Shown: positions 1 through 8,731, counted from the first letter of the stretch. The stretch is 32,287 nucleotides of DNA from Rubrivivax sp. SCN 70-15 (GCA_001725505.1 MEGM01000018.1:1-32287); one strand, 5' to 3'. Made by a program: numbers and translations. The notes: a model not told the origin generated them from the sequence alone.

Positions 1-2
1 CG

Positions 3-611
3 CTGCGCAGCCGGGTGCGCGGCGGTCGCGTGCGCGGTCACGGCATCGAACTGCTCGTGCAGACCGGCGAAGGCACCGAACCGCTGCACCTGGCGAGCCG
101 CAGCGTCGTCAACGCCGCCGGGCTGCACGCACAGGGGCTGGCGCGCGCGCTGGCGGGCCTGGCGCCGGCGCGGGTGCCGCCGCGTTTCCTGGCCAAGGGC
201 AACTACTTCACGCTGCGCGGCAGGAGCCCCTTCGGCCGGCTCGTCTACCCGATGCCCGACGCGGCTGGCCTGGGCGTGCACCTGACGCTGGACCTCGCCG
301 GGCAGGCCCGCTTCGGGCCCGACGTCGAATGGGTCGAGACGCTCGACTACCGCGTCGACCCGGCGCGCGCACCGCAGTTCGCCGCGGCGATCCGCAGCTA
401 CTGGCCGGCGCTCGACGACGCCGAGCTGCAACCCGGCTACGCCGGCATCCGGCCCAAGTGCGTCGGCCCGGGCGCAGCGGCGGCCGATTTCGTCATCGAC
501 GGCCCCTCCGGCCACGGCGTGGCCGGGCTGGTGAACCTCTTCGGCATCGAGTCGCCCGGCATCACGGCGTCGCTGGCGATCGGCGAGCACGTCGCCCGGC
601 TGCTCGCCTGA
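3..611 (+). CDS. lhgO: FAD-dependent oxidoreductase, L-2-hydroxyglutarate oxidase-like (C-terminal part; 5' end outside window)
   Basis: Frame open from the window edge; [22 protein letters not shown]...[20 protein letters not shown]...GYAGIRPK...[33 protein letters not shown] is typical of the LhgO C-terminus. Confidence 0.85.
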   Translation: MRSRVRGGRVRGHGIELLVQTGEGTEPLHLASRSVVNAAGLHAQGLARALAGLAPARVPPRFLAKGNYFTLRGRSPFGRLVYPMPDAAGLGVHLTLDLAGQARFGPDVEWVETLDYRVDPARAPQFAAAIRSYWPALDDAELQPGYAGIRPKCVGPGAAAADFVIDGPSGHGVAGLVNLFGIESPGITASLAIGEHVARLLA

Positions 612-2591
612 CCGGGCCGGCCCGGGCCTCGATCCAGTCGAGGACCTCGCCGTACCACTGCTTCGAGTTGCGCGGCTTGAGCACCCAGTGGTTCTCGTCG
701 GGGAACCAGAGCAGCCGCGCCGGCACGCCACGCGCCTTGAGCGTGTTGTAGCAGGCCAGGCCGTTGCAGTCGGGCACGCGGTAGTCGAGCGCGCCGTGGA
801 TCACCAGTGTCGGCGTGTCCATGCGCGCGGCGAAGGTCGCCGGGTTCTGCGCCAGCACGCGCGGCAGGTCCTCCCAGTAGCGCGCGGCCAGGTCCTTGGG
901 CCGCATCGGGTACGAGTCGGCGCTGAAGCTGGCGACGCGGTCGAACACGCCCGCGTGGCAGACGTAGGCGCGGTAGCGCCCGGTCGGTACATGACCGTTC
1001 ATCCACGCGACGAGGAAGCCGCCATAGCTGCCACCGGCGGCGGACAGCCGCGCCGGGTCGGCCCAGCGCTGCGCGAGCAGCCAGTCGCTGCCGGCCTCGA
1101 TGTCCTGCAGCTCGAGCTCGCCCTGGCGCCCGACGATGCTGTCGCGGAACGCGAAGCCGAAGCCACTCGAGCCGTGGTAGTTGACCTGCGCCACCACGTG
1201 CCCGCGCGAGGCCAGCAGATGGGTGTTCCAGCGGTAGCCGAAGGTGTCGCCGGCGGCGGTGTACGGGCCGCCGTGGATGACCTGCATCAGCGGGTGCTTC
1301 TTCGTCGCGTCGAAGCCGCTCGGGAACGTGAGCCACATCTGCACCGCGTCGCCGAGTGCGCCGGTGACGGCGACCTCGCGCACCGCGCCGAAGTCCACGC
1401 GCTCGAGCAGCACGTCGTTGAAGCGTTCCAGCCGCTGCGGCGCGCCGCCGCCGCCTCGCCACGCGTGCACGCGCACCGGGTGCACGGCCCGGTCGGCCGC
1501 GACGACGACGGTGCCGGCGGCGGCGTCGAAACCCTGCACCCAGCCGCCCTCGAACGCGACGCTGGCTTCGGCGTCCGCCAGCGGCTGGCGCCACAGGTGG
1601 CAGCGCCCGCGCGCCTCGGCGGCGTAGAGGATCGCGCTGCCGTCCGCGGCCCAGCGCAGCGCGCCGTCGACCGCGCGCTCGCGCTCCTGGCCAAGCACGC
1701 GCCAGCCTTGCCCGGGGACGACGAGCGCCGGCCAGGCCAGCGCCGTGTGCTTGCGGCCGACATGGGCGGCGGTGACGGCGATCCGGCGGCCGTCGGGGCC
1801 GTAGCGCGGCGCGCCGAAATCCCAGGCCGGGTCGTCCGCCAGCGACGTGAAGCGCCCGCGGCGCAGATCGAGTTCGACCAGCGCGAGCCGGTTGCCGGCC
1901 AGCGGCACCGGCGCCGGGTCGTGGACGAAGGCCAGGTGCCGGCCGTCCGGGCTGAGGTCGTAGACGGCGTTGCCGGTGCCGTTGCGCGGCAGCTCGTAGC
2001 GCGTGCCCTCGAAGAGATCGGTCACTCGCCCGCTGCGCAGGTCGAGCAGCAGCAGGTGCAGCACGCGCCCCATCGGCAGGTTGCGGTCCCAGTGGCGGTG
2101 GAAGGCCTCGCCGGTGGCATGGCCGCTCTCCTTGCGTTCGGTGAACTGCCGGTGGCGGCGCGCCTGCGCAGCGGCACCCTTCAGCTCCGGCCAGACCCAG
2201 GCGGCGAAGACGATGCGCCGTCCGTCGGGCAGCCACTTGAACGACTCGATGCCCGGCGCGAACCGGCTCTTGCGCTCGGCCTCGCCGCCGTCGGGCGAGA
2301 TCAGGTAGAGCTGCGCGGTCTCGTCCTTGCGCCCCTGCTGCCCGCGCCTGGCAACGAAGGCGATGCAGTCGCCGCGCGGCGACCAGGCGGGCTGGCCGTC
2401 CTTCTCGCCGCAATGCGTGAGCCGGCGCGGCGCGGTCTTCGCGGTCGGCAGCAGCCACAGGCTCGTCGTGCCCTGGTTCGCCTCCATCGAGTGGCTCGTC
2501 AGTCGCCGTCCGGCGCCAGCGCGACGGCACCGACGCGTTCGATCTGCCAGAGCCGGTCGACGCTCAGCGCGCCGCGGGTGTTCTTCGTCAT
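562..2591 (-). CDS. S9 family peptidase (prolyl oligopeptidase/acylaminoacyl-peptidase-like); N-terminus apparently frameshifted. Main uninterrupted frame is 562-2487
   Basis: [71 protein letters not shown] and [25 protein letters not shown] (Ser/Asp/His catalytic motifs). A second frame encodes [30 protein letters not shown] (2591-2499), a plausible true N-terminus. Confidence 0.85.
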
Positions 2592-2624
2592 CCCGCAAGT
2601 GTCGCCCGGTCGGCGGCGGCGGCG

Positions 2625-3719
2625 TCAGCCGATGCTCTCGACCTGGCGCGACTGCCGGTACGCGGCGCCGAAGCGATTGGCCAGGAAGTCGGGCAGCGCG
2701 ACCTGCTCCTGGCGGATGAAGCCGCGCTGCGGCAGCCGGCCTTCGCGGAACAGGTCGACCGCGGCGCAGACGCCGGCCGCGGTGGTGATCTGGATCGCCG
2801 AGAGCGGATTCGCCTCGTCGCGGTCGGCGAAGATCTTGCGCGCGAAGACCTCCTGCACCAGCGCGCCGCCGCGCTCGCCGCTGACGGTGACGAAGACCAG
2901 CACCACGTCCTGCATCGTGCTCGGGATCGCACGGCGCAGGACGTCCTTGAGCGTCTCGGTGTCCTGGCTCAGCTTCAGGTCCTCGAGCAGCATCTTCATC
3001 AGCTCGCGGTGGCCGGGGTAGCGCACGCTCTTGTAGTCGAGCGTGCGCACGCGGCCGGCGAGCGTCTCGCACAGCGTGCCCAGGCCGCCGCTGGTGTTGA
3101 AGGCCTCGTACTCGGTGCCGTCGAGCGAGAAATGCTCCAGCCCTTCGAGCGGCAGCACCTCGATGGACTGGCCGTCGCGGATCGCCTCGCAGGGGTGGAC
3201 GTATTCGTTGATCAGCCCGTCGACGCTCCAGGTCAGGTTGTATTTCAGCGCGTTGGTCGGGAACGCGGGCAGCGCGCCGACGCGCATCTTCACGTCGACC
3301 AGGCGCTCGAAGCCCTGCGCGAGGTGGTGCGCGACGATGCCGATGAATCCCGGCGCCAGGCCGCACTGCGGCATGAAGGCGGTGGCCGCGCCTTCGGCCA
3401 GGCGCTTGATCTCGCGCGTCGCGGCGACGTCCTCGGTGAGGTCGAAGTAATGGCAGCCGGCGTCGCGCGCGGCGGTCGCGGCAAACGTGGCCAGGTGGTA
3501 GGGCAAGGCGTTGATCACGGCGTCCTGCCCAAGCAGCGCGGCGCTGAGCGCAGCGCCGTCGCCCGTGTCGACCACGCGCGTCGTCAGCGCCAGTGGCGCC
3601 AGCCTCTGCAGCGCGGCGGCACTGCGGTCGACGACGCACACCTCGTAGTCGCCGCTGGCGGCGAGCAGCCGCGCGATGGTCTGGCCGATGTGGCCGGCGC
3701 CGAGCAGGGTGATGCGCAT
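2625..3719 (-). CDS. Saccharopine dehydrogenase family protein (lysine dehydrogenase-like)
   Basis: N-terminal Rossmann motif MRITLLGAGHIGQTIARLLA; DAVINALPYHLATFAATAARDAGCHYFDLTED; C-terminal saccharopine-DH-like domain. Confidence 0.85.
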   Translation of the reverse strand: MRITLLGAGHIGQTIARLLAASGDYEVCVVDRSAAALQRLAPLALTTRVVDTGDGAALSAALLGQDAVINALPYHLATFAATAARDAGCHYFDLTEDVAATREIKRLAEGAATAFMPQCGLAPGFIGIVAHHLAQGFERLVDVKMRVGALPAFPTNALKYNLTWSVDGLINEYVHPCEAIRDGQSIEVLPLEGLEHFSLDGTEYEAFNTSGGLGTLCETLAGRVRTLDYKSVRYPGHRELMKMLLEDLKLSQDTETLKDVLRRAIPSTMQDVVLVFVTVSGERGGALVQEVFARKIFADRDEANPLSAIQITTAAGVCAAVDLFREGRLPQRGFIRQEQVALPDFLANRFGAAYRQSRQVESIG

Positions 3720-3765
3720 GGGATCTTGCTCCGGGAGTCGATCGGGTCAAGTCTAGGAAGTGTCG

Positions 3766-3835
3766 GTGACGAAAGAAAGCGTCGGTTCGACGAATACGCA
3801 TGTGACCCTGACGCTTCGTCGCCAGCCTTCGTCAC
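3766..3835. promoter_or_regulatory. Candidate operator in the divergent Lrp / saccharopine-DH-like intergenic region
   Basis: GTGACGAA(AGAAA)GCGTC at 3766-3783 and inverted GACGC(TTCGTCGCCAGCC)TTCGTCAC at 3810-3835: the GTGACGAA and GCGTC blocks recur in inverted order. Confidence 0.45.
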
Positions 3836-3843
3836 AATGACGC

Positions 3844-4290
3844 ATGGCGAATCGAACCCTCGACCCCCTCGACCGCGACCTGATCGCGCTGCTGCAGGCC
3901 AACGCGCGCGAAAGCACCGCCAATCTGGCGCGCAAGCTCGGCGTCGCGCGCACCACCGTGCTCGCCCGGCTGGCGCGCCTGGAGCGCGATGGCGTGATCG
4001 TCGGCTACACGGTGCGGCTGGCGCAGGACGTCGACGCGGCCAGCGTGCAGGCCTGGGTCGGCATCACGACGCAGCCGAAGTCGGCGCGCGAGGTCACGCA
4101 GCGCCTGGCGCGCCTGCCCGAGCTGCGCCAGCTGTGCTCGGTGAGCGGCGAGTTCGACTACCTCGCGCTGCTGCGCGCCGCCTCCACCGCGCGCCTGGAT
4201 TCGCTGCTCGACGAGATCGGCGCGATCGACGGCGTGCTGAAGACCACCACCTCGGTGGTGCTCGCGCTGCGCGTGGACCGCAGCGCCTGA
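3844..4290 (+). CDS. Lrp/AsnC family transcriptional regulator
   Basis: LDPLDRDLIALLQANARESTANLARKLGVARTTVLARLARLERDGVIVGYTVRL HTH followed by an AsnC-type effector domain. Confidence 0.93.
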   Translation: MANRTLDPLDRDLIALLQANARESTANLARKLGVARTTVLARLARLERDGVIVGYTVRLAQDVDAASVQAWVGITTQPKSAREVTQRLARLPELRQLCSVSGEFDYLALLRAASTARLDSLLDEIGAIDGVLKTTTSVVLALRVDRSA

Positions 4291-4350
4291 TGCCGACTTG
4301 CGATCGGTCGACTGCGAAGGGGGCCGCTCGCGGCCCGGAGCGGCCGTTCG
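4288..4350 (+). repeat. Dispersed repeat family R1, copy 1 (begins at the lrp stop codon)
   Basis: TGATGCCGACTTGCGATCGGTCGACTGCGAAGGGGGCCGCTCGCGGCCCGGAGCGGCCGTTCG; similar to 4686-4745(-), 25673-25742(+) and 31240-31307(-); internal GGCCGCT/AGCGGCC stem. Confidence 0.75.
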
Positions 4351-4383
4351 GTGAGCATGGCCGGGCGTGCGGGCATCGGCGCG

Positions 4384-4491
4384 GGATCGGGGCAGCGGGG
4401 TGCCCTGCTCCGCTCATGTCCCCCGGCGTCGGCCTGCGGCCGCCACCTCCTCCTTTACTTCGCTACGCAGGGCACCCCACCGCCCCGATCC
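4384..4491 (+). repeat. Composite hairpin element, copy A
   Basis: Outer arms 4384-4407 and 4468-4491 pair at 22/24. Conserved strands CTCCGCTCATGTCCCCCG (4408-4425) and CTCCTCCTTTACTTCGCTAC (4447-4466) flank inner stem-loop GCGTCGGCC-TGC-GGCCGCCAC (4426-4446). Confidence 0.8.
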
Positions 4492-4538
4492 TCGAGCGTT
4501 GGCTGTTCGCGACCATCGAACGCCACCGATGCCGGTGG

Positions 4539-4641
4539 CCGCGGGCGTGGGGTGGCCGCTGTAGCGAAGTAAAGGAGGAGACGACGGTCGGCAGACCGTC
4601 GTCGGGGGACATGAGCGGAGGCGGCCACCCCGCGACCGGGG
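4539..4641 (-). repeat. Composite hairpin element, copy B (inverted relative to A)
   Basis: Reverse complement carries the same conserved strands (18/18 at 4603-4620 and 20/20 at 4561-4580) around inner stem ACGACGGTC-TGCC-GACCGTCGT (9/9 bp). Outer arms GGGGTGGCCGC.../...GCGGCCACCCC pair about 18/21 but differ in sequence from copy A. Confidence 0.8.
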
Positions 4642-4685
4642 CGCGCAACCGCGTCTGCATGCAGGGGCCGTGGCCCAACATTTGG

Positions 4686-4745
4686 CGAATGTCGGCTACG
4701 GGCCGCGAGCGGGCACATGGTCTTTCGTAGCGATCGATCGCAAAC
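4686..4745 (-). repeat. Dispersed repeat family R1, copy 2 (about 15 nt after the metallophosphoesterase stop)
   Basis: Reverse complement GTTTGCGATCGATCGCTACGAAAGACCATGTGCCCGCTCGCGGCCCGTAGCCGACATTCG aligns with copies 1 and 3. Confidence 0.65.
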
Positions 4746-4759
4746 GGGTACGAGCGGGC

Positions 4760-5485
4760 TCAGGGCATCTCGAGTCGACCGACGCGGCCGCTCGCGAGCG
4801 CGTCGGCCCAGTCACCGCGGCCGTTCTCTTCGGCACGGCGCGCGGCGGACTCCCAGTCGTAGGCCGTCGCGATCAGCCGCGCCTGCCAGCCCGCGGCGCC
4901 GCGCTCGGCCAATGTCCAGCGTGCGTGCGGACTGCCGGTCTCCATGCGATGCGCATGCGGGTTCGTGTCGTCGAAGGCCGGCAGGCCGACGCTGCCCGGG
5001 TTGACGACCAGCGTCGCACCGCATTGCGCCAGGCGCGGCATGTGGGTGTGGCCACACAGCACGAGCGGCGCGCTCACCGTGCCCAGGCGCTGCGCGACCT
5101 CGGCCGCGCTCGCCGCGCGCACGCCGGGCGAGCCGTTTGCGCCGAGGTCGGGGGTCACGGTCTCGAGGAAATACTGCAAATCGCTCACCGGCGTGCCGTG
5201 GCAGCACCAGACGCCGTCGCCGAGGTCCAGCGTCGCGGGCAGCGCGGCGAGCCAGGCGCGGTCGTCGTCGCCCAGGCGCGCGGCGGCGTAGGCATCGGCC
5301 GCCGACCGCGCCGCCGGCGCCAGCAGCTGGCGCTCGTGGTTGCCGCGGATCGTCGGCCACGCGAGCGCGCGCAGCCGCGCCGCGGTCTCGGCCCGCCGGT
5401 CGACGCGCTCGCGCGCGATCTCGGCCAGCACCGCGTCGAGCGCCGGCAGGTTGCCGTGGATGTCGGAGACGACGGCCAGGCGCAT
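4760..5485 (-). CDS. Metallophosphoesterase (YfcE/calcineurin-like); lacks the usual GD motif
   Basis: MRLAVVSDIHGNLPALDAVLAEIARE...PTIRGNHERQ...CCHGTP...LVLCGHTHMPRL...VVNPGSVG. The GD motif expected between DIHGN and GNHE is absent. Confidence 0.85.
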   Translation of the reverse strand: MRLAVVSDIHGNLPALDAVLAEIARERVDRRAETAARLRALAWPTIRGNHERQLLAPAARSAADAYAAARLGDDDRAWLAALPATLDLGDGVWCCHGTPVSDLQYFLETVTPDLGANGSPGVRAASAAEVAQRLGTVSAPLVLCGHTHMPRLAQCGATLVVNPGSVGLPAFDDTNPHAHRMETGSPHARWTLAERGAAGWQARLIATAYDWESAARRAEENGRGDWADALASGRVGRLEMP

Positions 5486-5572
5486 CTCAGCCTCCCGTAA
5501 CGCCGATCACCACCCTCGACGCACGCACCAGAAACATCCAGCGGACGGGCTCCGCCCGGCCGCAGGGGTGGT

Positions 5573-6931
5573 TCATGTCATCCCGCGCACGACCTCGATT
5601 GCCTGCTCGATGCGCTCGACCGCGTGCACGGCGAGCCCTTCGATCGGCTTCTTCGGCGCGTTCGCCTTGGGCACGACGGCGATGGAAAAGCCGAGCTTGG
5701 CGGCCTCCTTGAGCCGCTCCTGCCCGCGCGGCGCCGGCCGCACCTCGCCCGCCAGCCCGACCTCGCCGAAGGCGATGAAGCCGCGCGGCAGCGGCCGGCC
5801 GCGCAGGCTGCCCTGGATCGCGAGCAGCACCGCGAGGTCGGCCGCGGGCTCGCCGATGCGCACGCCGCCGACCGCATTGACGAACACGTCCTGGTCCATG
5901 CAGGCGACGCCGGCGTGCCGGTGCAGCACCGCGAGCAGCATCGCCAGGCGGTCGCGGTCCAGCCCCACCGAGAGCCGGCGCGGGCTCGGCCCGCCGCTGT
6001 CGACGAGCGCCTGGATCTCGACCAGCAGCGGGCGCGTGCCTTCGAGCGTGACGAGCACGCAGCTGCCCGGCACCGGCTCGCCGTGCGTCGACAGGAAGAT
6101 CGCGCTCGGGTTGCTGACGCCGCGCAGGCCGCGCTCGGTCATCGCGAAGACGCCGATCTCGTTGACCGCGCCGAAGCGGTTCTTGATCGCGCGCACGAGG
6201 CGGAAGCTGCTGTGCGTGTCGCCCTCGAAGTACAGCACCGTGTCGACGATGTGCTCGAGCACGCGCGGCCCGGCGAGCGCGCCTTCCTTGGTCACGTGGC
6301 CGACCAGCACTATCGAGCAGCCACTGGTCTTGGCCAGCCGCGTCAGGTGCGCGGCGCATTCGCGCACCTGCGCCACCGATCCCGGCGCCGACGTGAGCTG
6401 CTCGGAATAGACGGTCTGGATCGAGTCGATGACGCAGAACGCCGGCGCCTCGGCGGCGATCGTGGCGACGATCTTCTCGAGGTTGATCTCGGCGAGCACG
6501 CGCACCGCGGTGCCGGCAAGACCGAGCCGGCGCGCGCGCAGCGCGACCTGCGCGCCACTCTCCTCGCCGGTGACGTAGAGCACCTTCATCTGCGTGCTCA
6601 AGGCGTCCAGCGCCTGCAGCAGCAGCGTGCTCTTGCCGATGCCGGGGTCGCCGCCGATCAGCACCACGCCACCAGCGACGATGCCGCCGCCGAGGACGCG
6701 GTCGAGCTCGTCCTGGCCGGTCGGCGTGCGCGCGACGTCGGCGGCGTCGATCTCGCTCAGCGTCGCCACCGGCTGGCTCTTGCTCAGCGACTGGAAGCGG
6801 TTCTTGCCCGAGGTCGGCGCGTCGGCAATGCTTTCCTCGAGCGTGTTCCAGGCGTTGCAGTGCGGGCACTTGCCGAGCCACTTCGGGCTCGTGCCACCGC
6901 ATTCGCTGCAGGTGTAGATCGACTTGGCCAC
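5573..6931 (-). CDS. radA: DNA repair protein RadA
   Basis: C4 zinc finger YTCSECGGTSPKWLGKCPHC, Walker A GGDPGIGKSTLLLQ, KNRFG motif, Lon-like C-terminal domain (DVFVNAVGGVRI...FGEVGLAGEVR). Confidence 0.98.
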   Translation of the reverse strand: MAKSIYTCSECGGTSPKWLGKCPHCNAWNTLEESIADAPTSGKNRFQSLSKSQPVATLSEIDAADVARTPTGQDELDRVLGGGIVAGGVVLIGGDPGIGKSTLLLQALDALSTQMKVLYVTGEESGAQVALRARRLGLAGTAVRVLAEINLEKIVATIAAEAPAFCVIDSIQTVYSEQLTSAPGSVAQVRECAAHLTRLAKTSGCSIVLVGHVTKEGALAGPRVLEHIVDTVLYFEGDTHSSFRLVRAIKNRFGAVNEIGVFAMTERGLRGVSNPSAIFLSTHGEPVPGSCVLVTLEGTRPLLVEIQALVDSGGPSPRRLSVGLDRDRLAMLLAVLHRHAGVACMDQDVFVNAVGGVRIGEPAADLAVLLAIQGSLRGRPLPRGFIAFGEVGLAGEVRPAPRGQERLKEAAKLGFSIAVVPKANAPKKPIEGLAVHAVERIEQAIEVVRGMT

Positions 6932-6937
6932 GGGCGC

Positions 6938-7201
6938 TCAGCCGCGGCCGTGGTCGAACCACAGGCCGGCGCACAGCGCGACGCCGACGAGGTACAGCAG
7001 CCAGGTGCGCGAGATCGCGTAGGGGTAGACCATCAGCGCCACGCCCAGCCACAGCGTGACCGGGCGCTCGCCGCGCCTGCCGAAGCGGAACGCGACCATG
7101 CCGACGAGGCCGAAGACGATGGCGCCGAACAGGTAGGCCGGGCTGGGCAGCGCGAACCCGAGCGATTTCAGGGCGGAGAGATCGTTCATCGAGGCGGCCA
7201 T
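6938..7201 (-). CDS. Small conserved membrane protein (87 aa; possibly starts at 7189)
   Basis: Two or three hydrophobic segments: SPAYLFGAIVFGLVGMVAFRFG, VTLWLGVALMVYPYAI, WLLYLVGVALCAGLWF. Sits directly after radA in reading order. Confidence 0.75.
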   Translation of the reverse strand: MAASMNDLSALKSLGFALPSPAYLFGAIVFGLVGMVAFRFGRRGERPVTLWLGVALMVYPYAISRTWLLYLVGVALCAGLWFDHGRG

Positions 7202-7218
7202 GCTACCGCCGCGCGGCG

Positions 7219-7623
7219 TCAGACATCGCGCACCCGGCCGCGCCCGGCCTTCACGCCGGCACGCACCGCCTTGCCTTCGAGCCGGCGCAGCCTGGACGCG
7301 CGCGTCGGCTTCGTCGCCCGGCGCAGGCCGGGCGGCTGCGCCGCCTCGTCGACCATCGCCTGCAGCCGCGCCAGCGCCGCGGCGCGGTTCAGCGGCAGGC
7401 TGCGCTGGCTCTGCGCCTTGATCACGATCACGCCGTCGGCGCTGATGCGCTGGTCCGCCTGCGCGAGCAGCCGCGCCTTGACGTCCTCGGGCAGGCTGGA
7501 CGCGCGCACATCGAAGCGCAGATGGGCCGCGTTCGAGACCTTGTTGACGTTCTGTCCGCCGGCACCCTGCGCGCGGATGGCGCTGAACTCGACCTCGCGC
7601 ACGTCGACGCGCGGCGGCTTCAT
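7219..7623 (-). CDS. arfB: Alternative ribosome-rescue factor ArfB / peptidyl-tRNA hydrolase domain protein
   Basis: [20 protein letters not shown] (GGQ motif) and a basic C-terminal tail ([30 protein letters not shown]). Confidence 0.93.
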   Translation of the reverse strand: MKPPRVDVREVEFSAIRAQGAGGQNVNKVSNAAHLRFDVRASSLPEDVKARLLAQADQRISADGVIVIKAQSQRSLPLNRAAALARLQAMVDEAAQPPGLRRATKPTRASRLRRLEGKAVRAGVKAGRGRVRDV

Positions 7624-7630
7624 CGCGGCC

Positions 7631-8731
7631 TCAATCCGCCGCCAGGTGCACCGGCACGCGCGCGGCCAGCGCGCACATCAGCTCGTAGCCTATCGTGCCG
7701 GCCGCCTGTGCGACGTCGTCGATCGCGAGCTCGGTCGGGACGCCGCCCACCTCGGGGCCGCAGCCCCAGAGCGTGACCTCGCTGCCGATCGCGGCCGCCG
7801 GCACCGGCGTCAGGTCGACCGCGAGCATGTCCATCGAGACGCGGCCGACGGTGCCGGTGCGCACGCCGTCGACGAGCACCGGCGTGTCGCTGCCGGCGTG
7901 GCGCGGATAGCCGTCGGCGTAGCCGCAGGCGACGATGCCGATGCGCATCGCCTCGTGCGCGGTGTAGCGGCTGCCGTAGCCGACCGTGTCGCCCGGCTCG
8001 AGCCGCTGCGTCGCGATCAGCCTCGAGCGCAGCGTCATCGAAGGCCGCAGGTCCCAGTGCCGGATGTCGTGCGCCGGAAAGTCCGGCGCGCTGCCGTAGC
8101 AGAGGATGCCGGCGCGCACCCAGTCGTTGGCGAGGCCGTGGCGCAGGATCGCCGCGCTGTTGGACAGGCTGCGTTCGCCCGGCAGGTCGCGCGTCGCGGC
8201 CTCGAACGCCGCCACCTGGTGCGCGACGCCGCGCGCGCCGTCGGCGTCCGAGAAATGCGTCATCAGCGAGATCTCGCCGACCTGCGGCAGCGCGTTCAGC
8301 CGCGTCCAGGCGCTGCGGTACGCGCCGGGCGTGAAGCCGAGCCGGTTCATGCCGCTGTTCATCTTCAGGAAGACGCGCTGCGGCTGCTGCGTCTTGTGCG
8401 CGGCGAGCCAGTCGATCTGCTCGGCGCAATGCACCACGTGCCACAGGTTCAGGCGCGAGCACAGCTCCAGGTCGCGCGCCTCGAAACAGCCTTCGAGCAG
8501 CAGCACCGGACCGCGCCAGCCGAGCGCGCGCACGCGTTCGGCTTCGGCCAGATCGAGCAGCGCGAAGCCGTCCGCGCCGCGCAGGCTCGCGTAGACGCGC
8601 TCGATGCCGTGGCCGTAGGCGTTGGCCTTGACCACCGCCCAGACGCGTGAATCCGGGGCGCCCGCGCGCGCCCGGGCGAGGTTGTGGCTGAGCGCGCCGG
8701 GGTGGATCAGCGCTTCGATCGGACGCGGCAT
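7631..8731 (-). CDS. alr: Alanine racemase
   Basis: [18 protein letters not shown] (PLP lysine), [55 protein letters not shown]. Confidence 0.97.
   Translation of the reverse strand: MPRPIEALIHPGALSHNLARARAGAPDSRVWAVVKANAYGHGIERVYASLRGADGFALLDLAEAERVRALGWRGPVLLLEGCFEARDLELCSRLNLWHVVHCAEQIDWLAAHKTQQPQRVFLKMNSGMNRLGFTPGAYRSAWTRLNALPQVGEISLMTHFSDADGARGVAHQVAAFEAATRDLPGERSLSNSAAILRHGLANDWVRAGILCYGSAPDFPAHDIRHWDLRPSMTLRSRLIATQRLEPGDTVGYGSRYTAHEAMRIGIVACGYADGYPRHAGSDTPVLVDGVRTGTVGRVSMDMLAVDLTPVPAAAIGSEVTLWGCGPEVGGVPTELAIDDVAQAAGTIGYELMCALAARVPVHLAAD

Noticed and set aside
688-3021. 777-aa plus-strand ORF
   Set aside because: Antisense to the S9 peptidase and saccharopine-DH-like genes; low-complexity composition typical of shadow frames.
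562-3801. Single 1079-aa minus-strand protein
   Set aside because: Only the C-terminal ~640 residues are peptidase-like; the N-terminal part is the wrong frame of the saccharopine-DH-like gene.
4455-4718. Small ORFs (72-87 aa) in the 4351-4718 repeat region
   Set aside because: Similar peptides on both strands (HVPRRRSADRRLLLYFATA, SSFTSLRR) arise from the inverted DNA repeats themselves; the conserved unit is structural, and the reading frame is not maintained between copies.
5624-8650. 1008-aa plus-strand ORF opposite radA, arfB and alr
   Set aside because: Antisense shadow ORF in high-GC DNA: Arg/Ala/His-rich with no recognisable domain, while the minus strand encodes well-supported genes.
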